A model generated the notes under the pieces. That model was not told the DNA's origin. It saw only the letters and a program-made list of their open reading frames with translations, and made no database searches. Of a DNA stretch of 64,000 nt, positions 55,880 to 64,000 are shown piece by piece. The stretch comes from Labyrinthula sp. Ha. Taxonomy: Eukaryota > Sar > Bigyra > Labyrinthulida > Labyrinthulaceae. The position numbers and the translations under genes were made by a program. Every line of letters begins with the position of its first letter. Within the stretch, counting starts at the first letter, position 1. The stretch is from positions 1 to 64,000 of the forward strand of contig JAALGZ010000088.1 in assembly GCA_015227615.1 (NCBI GenBank). The letters are read 5' to 3'.

Positions 55880-55897
55880 GGTTAGCAGCCGAAAACC
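55880..55897 (+). promoter_or_regulatory. Copia-4 primer-binding site, matches tRNA-Asn anticodon arm
   Basis: GGTTAGCAGCCGAAAACC follows the LTR. GGTTA-CAGCCGAA matches the complement of a tRNA-Asn anticodon arm with one mismatch (G for A). Confidence 0.6.
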
Positions 55898-58800
55898 AAA
55901 AGAATAATATGGAAAAGTACTAAATTTAAGCCCCATCACTCGGCTGAGAAATATCTCACTTGGTATGGGAGAGTGGAGGTCATCTTGCTTGAAAAAGAGC
56001 TTATGCCGCATTTATAAACACAGCTAACACACCTTGTCTAAAATTTAATTACTCCAATGCCAACAGGACCTTATAACAGGGTTACAAACTCTGAAATCAT
56101 CTCTGTAGTCATAAACAGGGTCTCCAACAACGTGTTGGAGAAACTTCATAGGTTAAAAGCAACAGGTGATATTTGGAACAGGTTAGAGCAGCCCTACCAA
56201 ATAAGTGACAGGGAACAACAGTTGAAGTCACTCAACATCATCGAGAACCCGCCTGGAAAAACCATAACTGAACGTCTGACCAACTTTGGACTCCACGCGA
56301 GACGTTTTGACAATAGAGGTGGAACAATTGGAGAAATTCAGAAGATTGAAAAGGCTCTGAACATCACAGATACACCTGGTTCTAAATTATTAAAGCTAGC
56401 CATTGACATAAGCCCTTAAAATTTTTCGTTTTCACTTGTCTTGACAAAGTTGTTTTTTGATTGCTGAGGATTTTGACAGAATAAAAAAAGGGCCACGTGG
56501 CCGATATGTCCAAAACGAGCCGAGAGGCCAATAGAGAAGAGTTCCCAGAGCGGGAGGCCTTAAATGCAGACACTGTGGATAAGTAGGACACGTACGCGCC
56601 CAGTGCGCAAAGCTAGTGTGTGAAAATTGCAGAAGAAGAGGGTATGTTACTGATGAGTGTTGGCACAATGAGGAAACAGTAAAGCAGGAAGCTAGAACGG
56701 ATGCCGCGGAAAATGCCATAAATCTTCTGGACTTAAATGATGGTTACTCACAAACTTCAGGTGCAACCAAAAAAACTAATTTTAAACAGAATGAACAGAT
56801 TCATGGTATGTCAAGTAGATTTAACAGAAAAATAAAACAAAAATTAAAAAAAAATTAAAAACTAACAGGAAAGAAAAGATCGTCGCAAATTTTGACAGTG
56901 GAGCTAGTAAACTCTACATCACGTCGAAGTACAAGAAGTTAATGAAAAAAGTTACGAACATAGATCCAGAAAACGTGAAAGGAATTGCACAAACGATTAG
57001 GACAAAAGAAAAGGGTGAAGTAATCCTGAAAATGGACGATCAATTCCTTAAACTGGCGGATGTCAACATCTTGGAGGGTATTGGTATAATTCTTTTAATC
57101 TCATCAGGATCATTACGACATGATGGGATTTCGTTTGATATGGATTCCAACAATCTAAGATTAAACTTGAAAGAAAAAAGTACCAACGTAAAGCTAACAA
57201 ATAAAAACCTTTTTGCAAACATTTTTGAAATCTGTTTGTTGCAAGTTTAAGACGATTCCAACTGGCACAAGTTTCTCCTCCATCCAAATGAAGACTCACT
57301 TAGAAAAACTCTTGACCACTACAACATCAAAATATCAGCATCACATCTGCCATGCAAGATATACCACATCACAAAAAACTCAAGAAATCTGAACAAGAAA
57401 ATTAGGGGAAACAGATCAGAAAGACCTCTGGAAAGAATTTACATTGAAACTGCAAAAATCCCAACATGATCTAAAGATGGAAAAATAGGTGTTGTGCTAA
57501 TGACAGATGATTACTCGCGCTACAGAATCATCAGAACCTTTGACAAAGTAAAAGAAGCAACTAACCATATCATTAATGTCCTAAAAATCATGAAAAACGA
57601 ACCAAAATATACCCTACACAACTTTTAATGGATGAATGAAAAGAATTTTAAAAACTAGATATTAAAAAAATGCAACGAAAATGGGGTCAAAAGAATTTTC
57701 TCTGGAAGGTACGTACCGCAACGAAATGGAGTGGCAGAAAGAAGTAACGGAATTGTAATCCAAAAGAACAAGATCTTGCTAGTATAGCTCAAACTACCAC
57801 TTCTCTACTGGAACTACGCAGCAACATTCTCCTTTGACATGTCAAACCGAACCATCCAAAAGAATTTAAACAAATCCTCCTACGAACTCTTTCATGGAAA
57901 GAAACCAAAGATCAAATTCAACTCCATCTTTGGATAAGAGGTCATCTACCTAAAAGACAACATCACTAACAAGATTCTTCGACAAAACCGCTGTGGCACT
58001 TACTTAGGTCACTCAAGCATCTTTACTGAAGGAGTAATCTTGGATGGTGTTAACAAAACAAACTTTTTTTCGTGAAACTTCAAAGATGTAAACGGCGAAG
58101 TTTTACTAAGAGAAAGAGCAAAGAGCCAACAAAAATTTAAGACCATCATCAAAAGACACAAACAATTGAAGATAAATTTTTACAGCTAAGAAACGAACTT
58201 GAAACAGAAGTAACATGTCATTGGACAGGAATAAACCTAGTCAAGAACGCAACGGTACGAGCTAACAAAAAGAAAAGACTAATTATATATTGTGCGAGTA
58301 CTTGGAAATTTTACAGAGAACGTTTCATTATGTTTATCATTCAATCCATCGTAGTGAAAAAAAGATACCCAGATCTTACTTCAAAGCAATAAAAACTCTA
58401 GAGGTGTCTGAGCGGAGAACAGCGTATTCAAAATAATTGGAGGAACTTATTAAATTGTCCAAATGTAATATCATCAAAAAGGTTCAATTACCAAAAGAAA
58501 AGAAAATAGTGAGTTTTATAGAAACTTTGTTTTGAAAAGTATGATAACATAGAAAAAAATATAGCATACAAAGTTGGTCTTGCAGCCGAAGGAAAAAGAA
58601 TACTAGCCATTGTACTCACTTACTTACCCATTGCTAATAAAGAAGTTATTTGGATTTATCTATCTGTATGGGCTCAATAAAATTATTATCTTAATCAGGT
58701 AGATATAAACAACGCTTATCTAAATGTAAAATTAAAAACGAAAAGATATTTTCACTTGCCTCATATCTTCAGGGAAAGTGACATGAATACACATGGCAAA

Positions 58801-59908
58801 CATCAACTGCTATCTATTGTTTAAAAGAATCAAACAGGTCGGGGTATATTGACGTCGATAGAATTCTACCTCCCATTGGTTTTGAAAGATGCATATTGAA
58901 AATACCTTGTACAAAAGAAGATCCACACAAGGAAACTTTACATTCATTTTGATTTATGTTGATGACATTTTGATTGCTTCAAACAACGATTACGATTTGA
59001 AAGAGATTTTGGGAAAATTGCGAAATATTTATAATTTGAAAAACACTGATTTTGCCAAACTTTTATGCGTTTTGAAATACAGGGAAAATCTGATATGATA
59101 TTTATTAATTTGCACAAGTATATTTCTAGCATATTACGATTATTTGACATTACTAAAACGAAGAAACGCGACACGCCACGCGAGCCTAACTTTTATCCTG
59201 AGAAAGGAGACAACTTTATTGATAAAAAGTTGTACCAAAGGATAGTAGGAATATTAAATTATATTTCCGAAACAGTTAGACCAGATATTAGTTTCATTAC
59301 AATTAGATTGTCTACATTTACTCAATGTCCGTCTTACTCTAATTTAGTCTCTGCAAAAAAGGTGTTAAAATATCTTTCGCAAACAACAAAATACGGTGTT
59401 TTCTTCAAAAGGAGGGTGGAAGGAATGTACATTGATGTGCATTCAGACAGTAGTTGGAAGAATGTACCAGGAGACCGTTCAAGTATTGACGGTCATATCA
59501 TCTTTTTGAACGAAGCTGCAGTTTTCTGGAAGTCAAAGAAGCAGTCAATAATTGCGAGAAGTAGCACCGAAGCAAAAGTAGTGGGAATATCTGGAGCTCT
59601 TTCTTCTATGGTTTGGCTTCTAAAGATATTGGATTTTCTAGAGATCAAAGAATGGAAATTGAAAGTTTACATGGATTCGATGAGTGCTATAAAATTACTT
59701 CAAGGCAAAACTCATAGTGACAAGAACAGACATATGGAACTAAAATATTTTTCTTGACAAAGAAAATCTAGTGCTATGATATTGAAATAGAATATATAGA
59801 AGGAACAAAGAATCCTGCGCACTTAATGACAAAGCCTGTGAATAAGAAATGTTACTTAGAGTAAAGAAAAAAGTTAGCTATCAACCAAGAAGAAGGAGAG
59901 AATGGTGG

Positions 59909-60066
59909 TGATAATTTCTCCTGCGATAATCTTCAATAAGCTATGAAATATGGAAGATTCAGTTTCAAGGCGCTGTATACAACATAGAATAGATAGTTCA
60001 GCATATAGCAGATAGAAATAAAAGAAGTAAAGAATAAAAAAGAGAACATCCTTGATACATCTAACA
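59909..60066 (+). repeat. Copia-4 3' LTR
   Basis: 158 bp, preceded by AAGAAGGAGAGAATGGTGG and followed by CAACT (60067-60071). Confidence 0.8.
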
Positions 60067-60071
60067 CAACT

Positions 60072-61450
60072 CTCACAAAGAATTGGGTATTTCATTTTTG
60101 TTTCACTAATATTTTAGCATTTCAAAATATTCTTCAACGTCTGGTCGTTTGGATGACCAAAAATTTTGTGTCATGGAAATATTTCAGGAACTTGGAAAAT
60201 CTATACATCTTATTTTTTCTGAAGAGAAAACTCGCGGAGGTTGTTTTTCTACATTCTTTCAGATACTTGAAGATAGTTTCTCCTGAAAATATTGAGTTTT
60301 CTGTTCTCAAAGGTACATTTGAATCATTTCTGCATGAGCTTACCTAGTGATATGATTGAAAATTGCTTTTATTCCTGTAAACTTAGGGTATCTCTCTAGG
60401 CCATCTAGTTGAATTTGCCCATTTTCAATATAAAGACGTCAATTTGTATTACTTTCGTGGAACCAGAAATACTATTTATTTTCCTTTCAAGTATATTTCT
60501 GATGTTGGTGAGACATTGGGCCATATTACTGCCAACTATATTGTACATAGTACCAGAGTCAGCATATAATGTTGATGACTTTATTTTACTTTTGGAAACG
60601 TCAGTGTAATGTTTCATCATTGTTCTAATTTTTGGTGGCTTCTCAATTTTTCCAAGTAGTAGAGTTTCGTTTTCTATCCTAATGACTTTAGAAACTTCCT
60701 CATCGGAGTCAGCTTCTTCACTATCTTCGCTTTGTTGATCATGAATGGATTGAAGTCTATTTTCAGAATTGCTTTGATATGAACCATTACAGCTTGCAGT
60801 GTTGGTTCTCTCATTCAATATACAGGCGTCTGCGCTATGAACATATTTCTTGCAAGCTTTGAGGTGCTCATCATTATATTTGGGACCGGGCTCCATGCAA
60901 CTTTTGCAATACTTGTTGTTCTAATCACTATTATTGTATTTGTGTCTATTGTCATAGGGGTCTTCTTCGGTGTGAACTTGAAGTCTTTGTCTTTACTCAG
61001 CAAAATTTGCATCAATTTCAGATGAAGTAGTGAAAAGTTGAGGATAAGCTTTGTCCAAACCGTGCTCATCTCTTTTTGTCAATGCCAAGACCTCAAAAAT
61101 GTCTTATTGTTCTATGTTCATCGACGTTTAGGAGCTTTTCAATTCTATTTTCTAGATAAAATTTGTAGCCGAGGTTTTCCATTCTAATGGCAGCTGTTCT
61201 GTATGATTCTATATTTTGACACCATGTATCGTCATTGGGGTTATTCGCTTGATATCCTGTTAGGTTTTCTATTGTATCTTGTCGATGGTGAATCATTTTC
61301 CAGGATTTGTAGCTTTTCGAATGCTAAGATGGTACCTTTTCTACTAAGGTAGACATATGGGCGATCCTGGTTGCTATGACGCCAATAATCCTAGCGATGG
61401 TTTTTTATGGCTTTCAGCTCTATTTTCCACCTTCCATGAAATATATATTA
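60072..61450 (-). pseudogene. Copia-5 Gag, knuckle and protease remains
   Basis: On the - strand: Gag-like text with KRYHL and ENDSPSTRYNRK, the Cys/His block CKSCMEPG...HLKACKKY, an acidic linker (EDSEEADSDEEVSKV), protease YADSGTMYNIVGSN, and the FGHPNDQTLKNIL block near the copia-4 border. The same order as copia-1 residues 1-560. Decayed. Confidence 0.65.
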
Positions 61451-61612
61451 TTTGTTTTTGTTAACCTCAAGATGTTTCCCAAAGTCTTTTTAAATTAGAT
61501 AAGCATTGTTACAGCTTTCCACAAGATGTGGTCTATTCTTCCTTACAAATGGCGGGCATTATTCTTAAGATACATTGTCGCTGTTATAGAAAAGATTGTT
61601 AATATTCTTTTA

Positions 61613-61729
61613 CTATTTCTTGGATATGTATTTATTTTGCGATGCCCTGCATTCTGAGTTTGTTATTGCCGTGTACTTCATTAACATTACGGTCTAAAAT
61701 TATTCCTAGTTATTTGGTAAACCATACTT
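61613..61729. repeat. Dispersed repeat, copy 2 (possible copia-5 5' LTR part)
   Basis: Pairs with 46253-46370, same orientation. It lies upstream of the copia-5 Gag on its strand, where an LTR would be. Confidence 0.5.
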
Positions 61730-61730
61730 T

Positions 61731-64000
61731 ATTACAATGAGCTAAGAAACATGTGTTGATGAAGTAAAAAGATTAGCGTGATAGTTGTTATCAATGCTGC
61801 TCAGCTAAAACTAACTGATGACTAGTACTCCAATTATATATATATATATCGGTTCAAATTCTATTAAGATCATCTTGAGAACATTGCATACCTCTGAGAT
61901 GGTGGTACTATGTACCTGATGATAAATCCAATCTACTAAGCTTATATTCTCCAATTGCAAAGTTCCACCGCAAGATAATATATATATGAAAGTCGTATTT
62001 CCAGCATGAATATATTTTGGGAGAGACTTATTTTGCATAAGCAAATTGGGGTATATATATGCCAGATGATTGAAGCAAACCCAAAAGAAACTTGTAGTTT
62101 CCATAACTAAATAGAAGCTGTTGCGTTTGTTAATGTAAGAAGTGTTTTATTCTAGTCTGTAATATCAAGACTAGTGACAACTTGTTTACTCTGTCATCAC
62201 AACAAGAAAATTCGAGGTAAATCATTGAAAAGGATAAAACCTCGAAAATTACAGAAAATAAAGGGAAACTTTTAGTAAACCAGAAATAAATAGATACCCG
62301 GAGTCAATATATTGTGTGTAATTCAAATCAAGCTACATGATAAATGAGCAAGATTAGAAGCTCTCAAAGATTAGTCCACATGCAACGCGAAGCTTAAAGT
62401 TAGGAACTACAACAACTAAGGTTGGGGGAAATTCTTCTATTATTTATAACATCAATATAACAAGAAAAGCAAACAAATTAAAGTTCAATTCTGGTACAAA
62501 ATATACGCGAGTGTATATTGGAAAGTTAGGTATATACACGCGGTCAATGACATCTTATCAATAGCAAAAGTTTGACATTTAATCTGAGTGAATATCCAAA
62601 GAAATATATATATATGTGGATTTCTTGAGCTACTTAGCAAGATTTTCATAACTTGCAACAGAAACTGCCTTTAATATGTGCAGGAAAACAACGGGAAAAC
62701 TGTTTCCCCACTCCAAACCTATGCTCTTATAGGTAGGTTTGGACCTATCAGGAGATATAGCATACATTGCATACTTTAGCTTACATCCTCTTCAACTTCA
62801 AATATAGGATTCATTTCTAAATGCTTCGCCACCTTTGAAAAGCTATATCTATTTGCCTATGAAATATTTTAAATAAAGAATAGATTATGTTTGATTACTT
62901 AAATAAACAATGAATGGATTAAGATAAATGCCTCGAAGTGCTATCGCGAAGTTCACAAGGCCTTATTACAATTCTAATTTGAGGAATGGTTGGTGGAGGA
63001 TAGATTACAATGATATATGGGGCTTAAAGATGATTTCCACAATTTGGGGCTACGTTGACAGTTTGTACACTTATAATAAACAATTCCAAAGCAGAAAAGT
63101 AACCTTCAAGAAGAAATCATCATGTGCTTACGAGAAAAAACAAAGGACCGATGTCAAGAAACCTGTCTATTTTGAGATTTTGCTAAGAAAAATCCAAATC
63201 TAATAATGTCTTAACAATTGCAGAAATTACTTGGTTGAAACTAACACTACTCGGCATATAATCGGGTGGATGCCCCATATTAACCGACATAACTCCAGAC
63301 CATAACCTGAATTGAAATGAACAAGGGCTGTTGCCAAATTGCTATGCTCTTAGTGCTGCATGTTTTGAGGACGGTAAGATCCAACACCATGACTTAGAAG
63401 CAGATATAGTTTTTACTCACCAAAACTGGCAACTGAAGAGTTGAGAATAGCAAAAATGGTAATAAACTGTTACCTAATCGATGAAAACCTAGCATTACAA
63501 TAAAGAAGATAAGGGGCACGTAAGACATAGAAGCTTTATACCAATCATAGCAAGAAAAACATTAATAATATAACCACCAATATTGAATATTTTATTCTAG
63601 AATAGAACAAAATCCTATTTAAATGTAAAGCAGAAGATAAACAATAGTCGTAAATTTTGCTTGGAAAGTTAATTCAGAAATTAAAAACGAGGACTATCGA
63701 GCACAGTCTCAGCAATGACTATTCTCCATTTTCTAGAAAAACACAAAGTGTAGACTAAAGTTTACAGTAATAGCCAAGGCACTGTAACAATATTTTAAGG
63801 AAATTCAAAAACTCAAAACTCAAAATATTTGAAAATCAGGTATCGGCTTCGGAGGCAGATACTAGGAGAGACAAAGTGGGTTTTGTGCTATGCTACAGGT
63901 ATTGAAAGTCCCTTTCAAGCTCTAATTCCGTCATATGATTGTAATCATTCTAAGAAACCCATAGATCGGACATCCAGGAATCGAATTTTAAGTAAGGAAG
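61731..64000. other. No gene seen at the right end of the window
   Basis: 2.3 kb of AT-rich sequence. It holds TA microsatellites (61837-61850, 62607-62616) and a perfect 9-bp hairpin CCAAACCTA/TAGGTTTGG (62713-62721 and 62734-62742). A 91-codon frame at 62928-63203 has no features I recognise and I do not call it a gene. Confidence 0.5.

Larger units (their letters stand above)
55721..60066 (+). mobile_element. Copia-4: Ty1/copia element nested in copia-5 (broken)
   Basis: 4346 bp with LTRs 55721-55879 and 59909-60066, target duplication CAACT, and a primer-binding site at 55880. Parts: Gag about 56.05-56.6 kb; two CCHC-like knuckles about 56560-56665; protease (NFDSGASKLYI) near 56890-56925; integrase about 57.45-57.95 kb; reverse transcriptase about 58.35-59.3 kb with IYVDDILIASN near 58950-58985; RNase H about 59430-59840 ending in an LMTKPV block; purine tract about 59889-59908. 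The LTRs differ at roughly a sixth of sites, so the copy is old. About ten breaks. Confidence 0.85.
53330..61730 (-). mobile_element. Copia-5: old Ty1/copia element on the - strand, split by copia-4
   Basis: A decayed copia element. On the - strand: Gag about 61450-60840 with a Cys/His block (CKSCMEPG...CKKYVHSADAC) near 60905-60815; protease (YADSGTMYNIV) near 60575-60540; GAG-pre-integrase block (FGHPNDQTLKNIL) near 60165-60125; then copia-4 lies inside; integrase about 55690-55060; reverse transcriptase about 54900-54040 with QLNISNAFVSVYVN near 54335; RNase H about 53600-53370. The presence of matching copia parts on both sides of copia-4 shows the nesting. Many breaks, the oldest copia here. 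A primer-binding-like GGTTAACA lies at 61466-61459 on the - strand. Confidence 0.75.

Noticed and set aside
61845-61862. A tRNA gene suggested by a B-box-like GGTTCAAATTC
   Set aside because: No A box or cloverleaf could be built in the TA-repeat flank.
62928-63203. A 91-codon open frame as a gene
   Set aside because: Starts at ATG but has no recognisable motif, no neighbours and a composition like the intergenic DNA.

Overview
The window looks like nuclear DNA of a eukaryote whose genome is AT-rich and crowded with retroelements. Three host protein genes sit together at about 41.2-45.0 kb: an unrecognised 356-residue protein, a tRNA dimethylallyltransferase with the C-terminal C2H2 finger typical of eukaryotes, and mitochondrial pyruvate dehydrogenase E1-alpha. 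The last two contain three introns of only 28, 29 and 30 nt, all starting GTANAT and ending AG. Introns this small are known from few lineages: dicyemid mesozoans, ciliates, nucleomorphs and a few reduced parasites. Ordinary stop codons are used, which argues against a ciliate. A dicyemid or another strongly reduced parasite is my best guess, and it is inference only.

Layout: (1) 1-2.05 kb, the 3' part of a LINE. (2) About 2.3-21.1 kb, a broken Ty3/gypsy chromodomain element (gypsy-1) holding two nested Ty1/copia elements, each framed by an exact 5-bp target duplication: copia-1 (8518-13094, + strand, looks whole) and copia-2 (15082-19514, - strand, young by its LTRs). Downstream of the gypsy-1 chromodomain and before its 3' LTR lies an MT-A70-type adenine methyltransferase domain, which I do not know as a part of Ty3/gypsy elements. 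(3) 21.1-23.2 kb, a piece of bacterial character: an IS5/IS903-type insertion sequence with perfect 13-bp inverted ends and an Rpn/YhgA-like nuclease fragment. It lies between gypsy LTRs in opposite orientation. (4) 23.2-30.4 kb, remnants of gypsy and copia elements. (5) 30.5-34.5 kb, a nearly full-length but broken LINE on the - strand. (6) 34.5-41.2 kb, a copia RNase H relic and about 5.7 kb with no recognisable gene. (7) 41.2-45.0 kb, the host gene cluster. (8) 46.5-53.3 kb, gypsy-2, old and broken, without the methyltransferase. (9) About 53.3-61.7 kb, an old - strand copia (copia-5) split by a + strand copia (copia-4, 55721-60066) with target duplication CAACT. (10) 61.7-64.0 kb, no gene seen.

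The copia elements share two traits. Their primer-binding sites match the anticodon arm of tRNA-Asn, implying priming by a half-tRNA. Their LTRs mostly begin TA instead of TG. The order of nesting gives relative ages: gypsy-1 is older than copia-1, which by LTR divergence is older than copia-2; copia-5 is older than copia-4.

The three host genes run head to tail with gaps of 166 and 153 bp, while everything around them is transposon debris. Translation initiation sites, introns and domains were read by eye; no database search was run.
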